The notes under the pieces were generated by a model. That model saw only the letters and a list, made by a program, of their open reading frames with translations, did not search any database and was not told where the DNA came from. From the NCBI GenBank assembly GCA_037954235.1, contig JBBMOA010000009.1:24446626-24510625 (forward strand): a DNA stretch of 64,000 nt, read 5' to 3'. The position numbers and the translations under genes are program-made. Source of the DNA: Aulostomus chinensis. Taxonomy: Eukaryota; Chordata; Actinopteri; Syngnathiformes; Aulostomidae. Positions 24,234 through 36,800 of the stretch are shown here, in pieces. Numbering within the stretch: the first letter of the stretch is position 1; each line of letters opens with the position of its first letter.

Positions 24234-27200
24234 TCAGATTAGGGAGATGCGTATGGGGATGCTGGGGGACTCGGTCCTCTGGGGTGACTGGTGGCTCACT
24301 AGGTGCTCCACCACTGTGTGTTTGGACATGTGCTTCATTAGGTAGGTCTCCTGCAAAAGCACAAAAACAAACAAAACAAACAAACCAAACAATAAATGGC
24401 ATTATCTGAAAAAGAAAATCATAATGAACATTTGAAGTGATTCACACAGTATAGCAACAGAATCATTGGTGTGTTTGGACTCTAATGACCAGAATACGCG
24501 GAAACTTTCGCATACTACACTGTCTGCGTATCCTGCGTCTGACCGTCACCCTGACTCTTGCAGACTGTACCATCAGAGGTGATGAGGTATGTCAGGTTAT
24601 GTTCATCAGGGTAAACAGTAACCGAGACGCAAGCTGCAATAGCGTGCAAAGCTTAACAAATGAGGAGGAATAGAAATGTGGACGCGGTCGTGGCGAGGGG
24701 GGAGAGGCCAACTTGGGATGCTTGAGGTAAGTAATGTGACTGTTAGCATGCTTGTGCCTGTGTCTATTGGTGACGTACAATCATTGTAAACAGATTCTGC
24801 ATATAAATACAGAATCTGTAAGAAAGGGAGAAAAATATTTGGAGAGTGAAGATTCTGGTTTCCGCGTGACTAGCTTTGAGCGGGCCTGAGTTGCTTCCAC
24901 ATAAAAAGTCCAGGTGGAAATCAGAAAAGACGGAACGCATTGGCCAAAATGCAAGGTCAGAAAAATGGCTGTCGTCTGAAAATTTAACAAAGCCAGTGTT
25001 GGGTTTTAAACTCGTCCGCTGAATGTAAACTGGCAAATTTTGAAACAATCCTTTTGTATTTGTCGTCTTTCAACTCCATGCTAACGTCTCAAATTGCCAT
25101 ACAGACTAAACAATGAGCAGCCGATGGAACGACTCTTGGGCCGGATATCCGCCGGCTACAAAATACTGGCCCTTGATCCCGAAGTCAGAGTGGGAGATGA
25201 CCATCCCAAATTTTGGAAAAAGCCAGATAATATTTGTTACAGACCGTGATAACGACTGTCTTTGAGCCTCTCACAAAGCGACACAGGACCACCGCTTTAG
25301 AGTTAGGACACCACATTTGGTCATCTTTTGTCTGAGCCCAAAATCACAGTGTAAACCAGGTGTAAAATGCAGCAAATTACTCAGTGTTTTCCAAGTTTAA
25401 ATCAAGGATCCCAGATGCAATTTAACTGATTACAAATCTACTTCTTTTATTTATTTATTTATTTTTTTTTAAACAGCATTTAATGTCAGAAAGTAGTGAC
25501 AATTAAATTTCTATGCCACATTACAAAGACGCATGTTGACTGTAATAGATAAAAAAAAAAAGAACCCATCCAAAACTGAAAACAAGTATCAGTTTTCATA
25601 AAAACAATATACTTAATAATTATTGTGATTGAAAAGAAATGAAAACAGGAGATGAGAACAGATTATTAGGTTCACTGGATCTCTTTAAATATAGCAAGAA
25701 CATGTCAAATGATTAAATATCACAATCAGGGAATGCTGCTAGTTTCAGGCTGATGGACAGAATCTTTGATACTCTGAGACGACATGGAGACGTGAACTGT
25801 GTGGTACTCACTGAGGTGTACGCCCGACCACACATGCTACAGCAGTAGGCCTTGGCGTTTTTGATGGCGTGCGCCGACAAGTGGATCTGCAGCGATGCGG
25901 AGTCTGAGTAGGCACGGTAGCAGTTGGGACATTTATAGGGCTTGTCTTTATTGTGCTGCCTCTGGTGAGACTGTCAGGGACGAGAAGACAAATGTTTTTA
26001 ACAGCGAAAACCTTCGGACTTCTGCAACCAACGATGGTGATCGGCTTGTTTTTGGAGTTGTCTGGCCCTGTCTCAAATCATGGTTTAATTTCGGTCCTGA
26101 CCTGGAGGTTAGACAGCTGGGTAAAAGCCTTCTCACACCCAGGGTGAGCACATTTATAAGGCCTGTCGCCAGTGTGGATTCTGTAACCAAAGAAGCAGAG
26201 CAAAAAAAAAAAAAAAGTATTTTGCCATGATTATGATTCAACATTGACATAAATATGCAGTAATGTGTGTGTGTGTGTGTGGGGGGGGGGGGGGTATGAG
26301 TGGAGAAAGGAACAGAGAAAGTTAGGAAGCAGCTCCACAGCATCTGTTTTGTGCCTTAACCAACGTGACCTCCTCTGATTTGGACCCACCTGGTGTGCTG
26401 CTGCAGGTGTGACAGCTGACGGAATGAGTTCTCGCAATAGGAGCAGTGGTAGGGTTTGATCCCCAGGTGGATGCGCAGGTGCTGGGACAGGTAGGAGGCG
26501 TTGGCGAACGTCTTGGAGCAGTGGGGACACTTGTGTGGTTTGGCCTCCGTGTGGGATTTTGAGTGGATCTGCATCTCGGACTTGGTTAAGAAGGTGAGCG
26601 GGCACACTTTGCATCTTAAGGGTGGAGAAGGAGACAAAGATGCTTTAAAAAAAAAAAAAAAAAAAAGTTCACGCATTTACATTTAAATCTGATGAGACAA
26701 GGCCAGCGGTGAAATGATGCGATGCAGTGAGAATGTGGGTGCTGGGGTACCACCTGTAGGTTTTGCCCTCTTTGGGCGCGACAGTGACGCAGCCTTGGTC
26801 AGCCAGGATCGGGTACGGCACCACCAGCAAAGGACCAGAGGGGTTCTCAGCTTTGATCTTCTTCCGACCTCGGGGGGCCTTGGGTGGTGGGCCCAACAGT
26901 CCCGCCAACCCTCCAGCCTTCATGTGGTCCACACCAGGACCACTTGCCAGCCCAGAGATGATATTGACAGAGGGGGCCCCACCTAGGCGGTTCTGGCTGC
27001 TGGAGGTTGGAGTTGTGGGGGTTAGAGCCTCCGACGTGCTGAGGCTGTCGGGTCGGGATGAAGGAGCCAGACCTACAAGGGGGGGGGGGGGGGGGGGACT
27101 GTTTATCACAGCTGCTGCACAACTTGAAAGAACTTCCATTCTTGATAACCGAGAACCTCAAACTTGTTCATGTTGTGGACTCTCAATAAGCTGCAGGCAT

Positions 27201-28534
27201 CTGTTTGAAGGGCTTGTAGAGATATTTTAGTTCATGTTCAGAAACCTTTCACTAGTCCTGCATCACTGATCAGAACCTAAAAATACCCAGGGAGGTTTGC
27301 AAAATGACCTGGAAATTGTAAAGGCAATTCTTAAAAACAATACAGTATAATAAGTCCACATTTGAAAGGTTTTGTGTTCAGTGATTTTAAATTGTTCGTT
27401 TATAAATGAAAAGAAACCATCATCAGCCTACAGTGGGGAAAAACCCTGATAAATCCCAAATACGGCTGCAATACAATGATAATGTGACACATTTGACCCC
27501 CCCCCCCCCCACACACACACACACACATCTTTTCAACCTCAGCTTAACATTTCCGCTGACATTTCAGTGTTTTCACAATGAAACAATTGCAAAATCTTGA
27601 AAAAAAAATAGTGAGGGCGCTACGGTGTTTTTGCTGTAGTTCGATAATTTCATGTACCTTCACAATATTTTACTCTTTTTTTTTTTCTCATCGCTGACTG
27701 AAAAACTACTGCAGTACCTGAGCGATGGTTGACTCGGCCAGGTTGTTCGCCGAGTTGCCGCATGTGCCAGTCTTCCCACAGTCCTTTGGCCTTCACAGCT
27801 GACTTGTCATCCATGTTTCCGTCTGGAAGTCACAGGTTGAGAGCCCCGTTTACAACACCCACATCATTTTCAGTGCATTACTGGAAACGTGTGTCTTTTC
27901 ATAACCCCCAACTAAATAAGTGGTTGTCTGTTTGTATTTTAAAGATGTAGAGACAAAGTAAAGAGGTTACCTGGTCCTGAGCTGGAGGCAGGACGGGCGT
28001 GCAAAGCGATGTCCGGCTGGCCGGAGCCCTGTGGCTGCGGGTGGTGGCCCGGCAACTGCTGCGGCTGGGGCTTTGGCACCGGCATGCCGTGCTGTGCGCC
28101 ACCGTCTGGGGATGAGGTGGGCACCAGCAGGGGCTGCTGGGAGGGAGTGGAGGTAGGCGGCAGGTGCAGAGGTCGGATCTTCTCGGCCATCAGCTGCTCC
28201 TTGATCTTGTTAATGAGCACCAGGTTATCCAGCTGAAAGGGTTAACGGGTCATGCTCAACAGAAAAAAGCCACCGTGTGTGAATGTCATTCATGCCCCCC
28301 CCTCCCAAAACTCCATATAAACACACCCCAGGTCAGCAACCACTGACCAGCTCTCAGGGAGACTTGTGACAGTTGGTGTCAGTGTCACTCTGGGGCTGAA
28401 CAGACATTCACACATGGAACCACGTGAAGAATGGAGAAGTCACCGTCCTCAAAGGGTTAAAGTGGACTTACCTGGCCTGGCATGGATGGAGGCGGCGGCC
28501 AGAAGTAGGGGTTGTTAAATCGAGGCTCTGCCAT
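24234..28534 (-). CDS. znf362: C2H2 zinc-finger protein ZNF362
   Basis: Minus-strand coding exons in order: 28534-28472, 28232-27971, 27822-27718 (optional cassette), 27072-26754, 26614-26390, 26180-26102, 25970-25812, 24350-24234. Total 442 residues with the cassette, 407 without; all phases join either way. The N-terminus (MAEPRFNNPYFWPPPPSMPG, then LDNLVLINKIKEQLMAEKIR) and C-terminus (ETYLMKHMSKHTVVEHLVSH ... SIPIRISLI) match ZNF362 as I remember it, and are closer than to the paralogue ZNF384. Between them lie a Pro/Ser/Gln-rich region, a basic AT-hook-like PRGRKKIKAE, and six C2H2 fingers starting at CKVCPLTF and ending at CSMCGRAY. The family are nuclear DNA-binding regulators related to Drosophila rotund/squeeze. 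The ATG is 1 base inside its exon, so the leader is in upstream exons. Confidence 0.95.
26265..26294. repeat. (GT)n plus poly(G) microsatellite
   Basis: GT dinucleotides run directly into about 14 consecutive G in a znf362 intron. The same GT-then-G pattern recurs at 29813-29843 and 59296-59356. Confidence 0.85.
27079..27097. repeat. Poly(G) run forming a C19 polypyrimidine tract
   Basis: Nineteen consecutive G on the given strand are read on the znf362 transcript as C19 followed by TTGTAG, the acceptor of the exon starting at 27072. Confidence 0.9.
27718..27822 (-). other. znf362: Candidate cassette exon of znf362 (35 codons, phase 1-1)
   Basis: An open 105-base block with acceptor TTCCAG and donor TCAG|GTACTG. 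Read in the frame set by the preceding exon it gives DGNMDDKSAVKAKG, LWEDWHMRQLGEQ and PGRVNHRS. Both flanking introns are phase 1, so including or skipping it keeps the frame. The human ZNF362 product I remember lacks an equivalent segment, so it is probably alternative. Codon content and the dense Trp/His/Arg composition suggest real coding. Confidence 0.65.
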
Positions 28535-29940
28535 CCTAAAATAGGGACAGCAAAAGTTAAACTGAAGAACAGCTCCTTACACAGCGCCACTCCAGATTTG
28601 ACACGCCGGACGCACCATGCTGGACGTTTTGCCGATATCCAATATCGTACAACTAATTCTGGCTGATTACAAAGTTTACATAATATTCCCATTTTGAAAA
28701 AATAGAGAATTTGTAAAAGTTGCTTTTGTGTTTCCAAACATAAAAGCCCATAAAAATACTGAATGCTATTTTCCCATTAGTGATGATGATCTAAGAGGAA
28801 GTGGAACAAAACTACAGCTGATATAAAACGGACCACCAACACCAAATCATTCAGAAATGCTGCAGCACCTGCTGAGGACATGCCCACATCCTCATGCATC
28901 CCTGTACAAAAAAAGAGTTTTTCCAGACTAAAAGGAAAATACAAATGAAGAGTGGGAACCCCCTCCAATGAGAAAACTGGTAGGCAGGTGGCACTGGTGT
29001 ATCTTGAATTAATAAGACTTTGTGTTGTTTTGGCCTTTCTGAAAATAATACTGTATGTGTTATATAATATATTCCTGGACAATGTATTAGTTTTGCTCTG
29101 TTTTCATCGTGCAATATTTATAATTTCTGTCATGCTTTCAATTTTTTTCCATCCTTTTGTATATCTCTCTCTCTTTTTTTTAACTACAATTAATTACATT
29201 CTGTGTTGATTTCCTTGTGTGAACGCTAGCGGCCACTCATTTGGAGGCTACGGAGGATGCTAATAAAAAGAAATACATCACAAAATATAAGAAACGACAT
29301 CGTGGGAGACTCTGACATGCAGGTAAGATTCAGCGCTGCACCACAGCCAAGATTAGGACAGGTTCATGAAACGGGTTTGATCAGGAATGTTCAAGTTTGC
29401 TTTTTTTTTTTTTAAAATCAGCTTTTGATTCCGCTGGGGGAAAAATAATACAAGAAGCTCTTACAGGATTAATCATTAAACTGGACTCAACATTGAAAAT
29501 AAGTCAGGGGTCACTGCTTCTTCTTCAGTGAGGCTTGTGACAGCTGGAATAAACTCCGCCATGACCATCGCCAGAACAACAGAGCAAACTTCACCTGCTG
29601 GCGAAGACCGGGAGATGCAGATGGATCACCAGACAAAGCAAGTGGACAGAAGACCTCTGAGGTAAAAGTTATATATATATATGTATATTTAAAAAAAAAA
29701 AATTTAAGTTTTTTTTTAAATTTAAATTATCAGGATCTGCATTCACCTTGGCAATAAAATCCTACTGGTAAAGGTAATAAATGGGGAGATTGAGTTACAT
29801 TTGATTTATGTTAGTGTGTGTGTGTGTGTGGGGGGGGGGGGGGGTAGGCCTACAGACTCTTTCTACAAGTTAACACAGGTCAATCATGTAAACGTCACCC
29901 AGAAACATTTGGACCCTGCTAAAAAGGCGGTGAGCCTGGT
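28535..29940. other. Upstream region or first intron of znf362
   Basis: No supported coding exon. Contains simple repeats, including GT plus poly(G) at 29813-29843. Most likely intron between an untranslated first exon and the start-codon exon. Confidence 0.4.
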
Positions 29941-29949
29941 CTAGCCAGC

Positions 29950-30930
29950 CTCCAGTCTGCGTTTGTCTCGCCTCTCTTCCTTTTGTCTGACACTCAATTC
30001 CCCCAAAAAATAAGTACTCGTCGCTTTAAATTCCAGATAAACGCAACGACACCACCACACACACACACACAGAAAAAAAAACACCCTACAACTTTCCTTT
30101 CTTTGACTTTCGGACCCGTCTGGCGTCTGCGAGCATCCACGGACGCAGACCGGAGGCGCATTTCACGGCTTGAGCCTCCCGGTGCGAGTCAGACATTCTC
30201 AGACAGTTTTCTTAAAACATTTCCAGACAAAAGAGAAACAAAAATGGCAGCCTTATTTTTATAAGGCGGGACGCCATATTCTGCAGACCCCCCAAAAAAA
30301 TTTTAGGAGCATGATGTGGTAGTGAGGAGGGGATGCGAGGGGGGCCGAGGGAGGCGAACACAAAGGTGTGTTTATCATGTCAAAGGCATGAAGGATTGTT
30401 TACGCCGAATTGCAGGTTTGAATAGCCCGGCCTCCCCTGCTCTTAAAAAAACTGACACTTCCTACAACAAGCATGCCGTGCAAAAACAGCACGGAAACGG
30501 ACAAGATGCAGGCTCCACGGCGGCTCGCACAGCCGCACCGACGCGGTAAGGTCAAAATAAAACCGGCGCACAATGCCTCCTCTACCGAAACACGAAGAGC
30601 CATCTTAGCCAAATTTCACTTTTAGCCTGCCTTTTTTTTTCCTTCTTACATTCTGCAACTTTTGGGCGAATCAAAGGGCAGCGGTTGCATTTGGTGCACA
30701 ATGCATTTTTGGGCATCGAGCGCGTATCCGCCAAAGACTGAGCGGCGGGGAGAGCAGAAGACATGCACAAATACCTTGCGTCCCGACTGCAGATATTGTC
30801 TGGCGAGCTCGGCTATCATATAAAAGCTGGATGTTCTTTCTGCCTGCTGCCTCCAGTCGGACCAGCGCTTCCGGGTCGCTTTGTTCACTTCTGGGTGCCG
30901 CTGCAGGCTCAGTGCAACACACATTCATAC
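29950..30930 (-). promoter_or_regulatory. CpG-rich block, candidate znf362 promoter
   Basis: CpG density is clearly higher here than around it, for example 'GCATCGAGCGCGTATCCG' near 30712 and 'CGCACAGCCGCACCGACGCG' near 30526. Minus-strand donors such as GACGCAAG|GTATTT (exon end 30775) could end an untranslated first exon. Open frames in it have no matching splice structure and are taken as non-coding. Confidence 0.4.
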
Positions 30931-31039
30931 ACACACACAGATATTCTGCTCATGTTGCTTTGGATTTTTACAACGTGACCTACTTTTTTTTTTTTTTTTT
31001 TTTTAGCTTTGAATGGTCAGAGTGTTTGGGTAAAGCATG

Positions 31040-32745
31040 ATTTTAACTATTTTGTTGTTGCAGGCTGGGTTTGAAGGAGGTGGAAGTAGACACATTATCT
31101 ACTAGCAAAGACATTGTAGAAATTGTAGAAATACTCCATTTCTACACATCTGAAATCACGCAAGTGTATTAAAATAAAGTATTTAATATTTAGATTGACC
31201 CCTGTTGGAGTGTTGCATGGCTGCTGTATTAAAGGTTATGCAGCTGATGCATCATTACACAGTTATTTATCTAAATAGCAAAAAGTTGGTTCTCTATTGT
31301 CAGCAGTTCCTCAGATATGTGACCTCAGGACTCCAAATCAGTACAAGATGGGTCACAGAATTCTTTTTTGTCATCATAGTGTCTAACGATGTTTTATAGT
31401 CATATATTTCAGTGCCATATTTTTTTTTATTTTTGTTTTGTAGATAGAGAAAAAGTTAATTGTTCTTTTCCCGATAACGCGTCCAAGTTACATGACAAAG
31501 TCTCTCCAAATCAGTACCAGATATCAGAATGAGATTCAAAATACAGGAAACACTTTTATTTTAATTTCTCTTCTATTCCAGCATTTTACAGGAACATTTT
31601 AGTCCAAAATTCATTCTTTTTTCAAATAGAGTATGGCTGCCCAAAGAGGGGCCCACGGACCAAACTTCACCCACTGAAGGTTTAGATTTGAGTGTGTTAC
31701 ACGAATAATAACCAACATGATGAGCTACAAGTGATTTGAGTGTTAAAAAGCAAACTAGTTTTCACCCATTTCATTTGTGACACTCTGTTAAAGTCACTCT
31801 TGAGATTAAAGCTTTGCATTTATCACAAAATCACTGTAAACAAATACGACTTACAGGCTGGCTGATATTCGTGTAAGATGTCCAAGAAGTTTACAAAAGT
31901 GTCAAATAAAGCAAAATCAATTTATGAGAACGAACGAGTGAAAGAATATTTGATTTCCGTCCTGCACCGCGTTAATTATTGTTCATTGACAACAAATCAA
32001 ACGTTCGGCCATGTCGCATACTGCATGTGTGATTAACACTCCTGCAGATCATAGGTGGAAAACAGGCAAAAATCACCAAATCCTGGCCAGTTGAAGAACA
32101 TTCTTATCTTTACCCTAAATTAAATGACGCTACTCTATTGTGCAATAATCTAGTTACTGTCAGATAATCTATTTTGCAATAACACATTGATTTTACACTG
32201 ATTTTTTTTTTTTTTTTTGTCCATACAGGCTATCAGTGAGCGTTCTCTGCACGTCTATGCACATGTTTGTCTTGTTTTTTTGTTTTTTTTTATTTAACTG
32301 GTTCAGGGAACACAGGATCTGCAGCGCTCCCGTTCCGTCAGTACTTGTGCAAATGCCAGTTAATAGCTTGAATCACTACACCTATAATCAGCTCTGCTCT
32401 CCAAGAATGTGCACATCCATTTGTTTTTCCCCAGTTCTCCAAGGTAGGCATTTAAAACTAGCCAGTACTTATGAGTCAGTGCATACGCAAGGACGAGTGC
32501 AAACATGAGAAGAAATGCTGTGTTAAAAATAGTACAGATTCAAATTTGAGGTCGTTGGACAATAATGCGAGAAGAAATGTGGAAATACTAATAATGCGTA
32601 TTAAGTTGAATATAGAATGAACAGGTGTGGTTGTATTCAGAGATACTGGTATGTCAGATATGAAGAGTTCACTAAATGACATGTTTATGTCAAGAGAGCC
32701 ACTTATATTGTCTGTAAATAACTGCATATATGGAAGACACACTGA
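31040..32745. other. Intergenic spacer
   Basis: AT-rich sequence between the znf362 promoter block and SINE copy C. Only homopolymer tracts stand out. No gene or RNA could be supported. Confidence 0.6.
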
Positions 32746-33128
32746 GGGCGGCACGGTGGTGCAGTGGTCAGCACTGTCGCCTCACAGCAAGAAGGTCGAG
32801 CTCAAGTCCCGGCTCCAGCACAGGATCTTTCTGTGTGAGTCTCCATGTTCTCCCCCTGCCTGTGTGGGTTCTCTCTGGTACTCCAGCTTCCTCCACAGTC
32901 CAAAGACATCAAGAGGGGACGAGGCTGATTGATACTCTAAATTGACCGTAGGTGTGACTGTGAGTGTGAATGGTTGTCTGTCTCTATGTTGGCCCTGTGA
33001 TGGACTGGTGACCTGTCCAGGGTGAACCCCACCTCTCAACTGAAAGCTGCTGACCCCCCCCCCCCCACCACCACCCCACCCCCGTTAACAGGATATGCGG
33101 CAGAAAATGGATGGATGGATGGATGGAT
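32746..33128 (+). mobile_element. tRNA-derived SINE, copy C
   Basis: Plus-orientation copy beginning GGGCGGCACGGTGGTGCAG and ending in GGCAGAAAATGGATGG plus further GGAT units at 33106-33128. The C-rich stretch at about 33053-33083 is an expansion within the element. Any target duplication is degraded. Its tail type is shared with copy D. Confidence 0.85.
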
Positions 33129-33809
33129 CTACAAAACACTGTACTTAAGTCTAAGGTGTGTGCTCGTCTCAGCTGCACTGATATTAGTCATTTAATGCAT
33201 TTGACTGTGTTTGTTTGAGTGTGATTTAAATTGCTGCCATCCGTCTCATCTAGATTACAATCTTGGGTTGTTGTTTTTTTCTTTTTTTGAAAAAAAAAAT
33301 CTTGTTCACTGAAATAAAGAAACTTCTTGGATGGAAAACCGTCACTGAGTCAAATATATCCTGTCTTTACTTACCCCGACAGCCCTGCCACCCACACCTT
33401 GACAAGATATTGTGTCATGAATGACTTGCTAGTCCATTTGTCCAGAGGTTCAGTGGAATTGTGGTTAGTTGTGACGTTGTTACAGTAGCTAGTGTGTGTG
33501 TGTGTGAGAGGAGATTTCATGATCTCAGCTTCCTGCTTCTTTCACACTTCTTAGAAAATAAGAAAAGCTGTCATTTCTTTGCCCACAAACCACTGAACAC
33601 GAACACACACACACACACACCAACTATGCTACCGACCTTTCTTTATCTTGTGACTTGATGATGCTTTAGAGGAAATTTACTCAGGGACGACAGATAGAAA
33701 CCCTCATCCTGCTGGCTGCTTGCCTGGTGATTGTGACAGTGTTTTCAAATGACAGACACTAACGTTCGAAAGTTGGTCGCTTGATTACCTCAAGGTCTGT
33801 CCCTCAATC

Positions 33810-36800
33810 ATGGTCTTTGACTTGGTAAGTAAGATGTTTTATGTGGACTATTACGTGTGTCTGTTTTTCCCGGGTGACTGGATTTTAAATGATTTTTTTT
33901 AAACTTGTTCTGGTGTCTGTGACGGTTTGTCGATCTGAGCCGGTTGCAGTTGACATTAAGGCTTGAAGCGTCAGTCGAAAACGTCCGAGTGTTCAGGATG
34001 AGTTGTGTCCTGTAGTTGACGGAGCTTTTTTGTTGCGGTGCAGTTGTGGTATTGATAACAACCGAATAAATTTGCATATTTAGGAGCATCAGGTGCAAAG
34101 AAGAAACACTGATTTGTTGCCGCCAATGTCCGTCTTCTGTCTGTCAGTTGGTATGGTAGAGAAAGTCAGTACATCTGTTGGTCTTGTGTGTTCCGGTGGT
34201 TCAACCGTCCCCCCCTATGGACACACATGGAAGATTCTCTCTGCTGATCCCTGACCGAGCAACATAATAGCAATACTTTAAAACATCTGCTGTTATGAAC
34301 AGGTTCATCCGTACGACGATAACTTTTACTTTTTGTCTATGTGTTTTTGTACTCGTGTGTTTTTGTGCACGTGTGTGTGTATGTGTATGTGTGTGTGTGT
34401 GTGTTAGGTACAAATCTGAGACATTTCACTGTATTTTTCTGTGTTGTTGACTTGTTGCGACACAATGAATAATTCCTGCCTTTACAGGAGTAAAAAAAAA
34501 TTTCTTCAGTGACACAGATATCATGATTAGAGGTAGATTAATTAAGCAGCTTACTGATCAGTCGGGCCAATTATCGGGCTTTTTGAGATAATCAGCATCG
34601 TCTGATATCAGCACCGCTAATTAGAAACTAAACAAATGACTTACGTGGACGCTTCAGTCTGCAGGCAGCCTTGCCCGTGAGGCTGCTGTGGAGCAATGTT
34701 AGCGCTCTCCTTGGTCCATGTGCTGCTTTTCTGTGTTCAAGTGACAAACACATGAATGTGTTAGAATAATGGTCACAATCATGTTCTTTGTAACCAAAAG
34801 TCAGAGGTGCAGCTCACCGGCTGCTAATATCTATTTTTTTATACCTTTTATATTTATAATAATATAATAATAATAATAAAATGCATTTATTTGCTGCCTG
34901 AGCACCTGAGAACCCCTTACAATAAAAGATACAGACAAAAAAATTATGGAATTTCAACACATTTTACATAGTTTAATGATCACCTTTGTCAACATTTATT
35001 TAATAAAGGTTCATTTAAGTTCAGACATTTTGTTTCTCATTTGTTAATATTACCAAATTGTTGTATTTTATCAAATCCATCCCGGACCAAACAAACAAAC
35101 AAAAACAAAACAACAATGTGGTTTTAGCGTTGTGTGCCGGCTAATTGCCTGCCTGCTACCTAAATATGTGATGTGGATCGTAGATAATAAATGTAGTCTT
35201 GCAGTTTATTGATTAATGCATCGTAACGGTATCAACATTCTATTGTTATTGTGTTGAAAATGTGAAGTCTCCATTAAGGCTCGTCATTCAGCTTCGACAA
35301 GTCCCTCGCTGACTCAGACTGTGGATGAGAAAAGGAGAGATCGTCTCATTTTGACGGTTCCATTTTGTCGGTTCCATTTTGTCGTCCCTCAATGAGCCAC
35401 AACTCTTGAGGTCACGTTAGATAGAAGAAGGCCATCAAATTGTTCAGGTTTTGATTTGAAACACCACATGGGGCTGTTCAGGGGAGAGAAGTAGTGGTCT
35501 GAAATATCAGAAATAAACTGGCGAAGGCAAAAAAAACAAAACATTTTTCACTTCAAAATTCTGAGACCCACCAAGACCACCTGACCACTCAAGATGTGAC
35601 GTGTCCGGCGCCCGCAGTCGTCCCTAATGACAAAGAAAGGACAGTGACATAAAAAAAGACGATTGCATAAAACTTAAAGCAGAAGAACAAAGAGAACAGG
35701 CTGTACAGAACAAATATTAAGATGACATTGACATGGATAAATAGATGACATCAGTGCGGCAATCGCTTTAAATATGATTATTCTGATGACAATGGCAATG
35801 CGATGGAAAACTATTGAGTACAATAATCACACACAACCGTACACATTATAATAGGATAATGACTGCAATAAAACAGAGTAAGCTGCAATAAAGTAATCAA
35901 CACCAATGGCAGGTATGTTGTAAAGTCGAGTATAAAGGTGTGTATTAGCATGCGGTGTCTGAATGTTCATGGGTAGCAGCAGTAGCATCCCAGCAGTCTC
36001 CGAATCAGTGTGTGTGTGTGCGTCAAAGGTGAGAGATGCTGATGAAGCTCAAATCAGCAAAACAGTAGAATGTTATCCATCTCACAGGCCCAAAATATGT
36101 GTTGACACACAACCATGACCTCCTTATACACTTGTATGTGGGTTGTCAAAATTTACTGCATTACTCAGGGCTCGATCTTAGAGTCATTTCCCTTCTTATC
36201 TTGACATCAATAACCATCCAGGGGTGGGAAATGTAAGTGTTTTGCAGATAACACATTCATAGGTGTGTTGCATCTACATGTGTTTTTTCCATGACAAAAA
36301 AAAAAAAAAACGCACACACACACAATCAGAAAACATCAGAGTAATAACCATGGAAAAGAAATTGAGATGAAATAGATTTATGTAAAATATTTTAAAAGCT
36401 ATCAAAAACAATATCAACGCAATGTAAATCACCTAAAACTAATTAAACACCATATAAAACAGCCCAGCTGTGTAGGTACAGGATGATCTTGTGTTGACAG
36501 CAACAAACTCAATTACATTTTTTGTTACCAAGCCTTAGAAATAATGGATCAAAAGTCCTTGAGACAGAAGTTTTACCCGTCACGTGCTGAAGCACTACAG
36601 CTTGCTCCCTTTTGATCATTTTCCAAAATTTTCTGCAGTCAAACTAGTCTTTAGGTGGCCAGAACCTCAAGATTTTCATGTCAAACTTTGTCTTTTGTTT
36701 CAGGTTCTCCTACTGATGCTTGCTTTATTTCTTAGCCGACAGAGTTTTTCTGAAGAGACCCAAACAGACAATGGCTCATGTCATGCTATGTGTCCGCCGG

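Noticed and set aside
26763..27230. 155-codon plus-strand open frame
   Set aside because: Antisense shadow of a znf362 coding exon and its G-rich acceptor.
30646..30934. 92- and 87-codon minus-strand frames upstream of znf362
   Set aside because: CpG-rich promoter or leader sequence; no phase-compatible splice to the start-codon exon, which has its own ATG.
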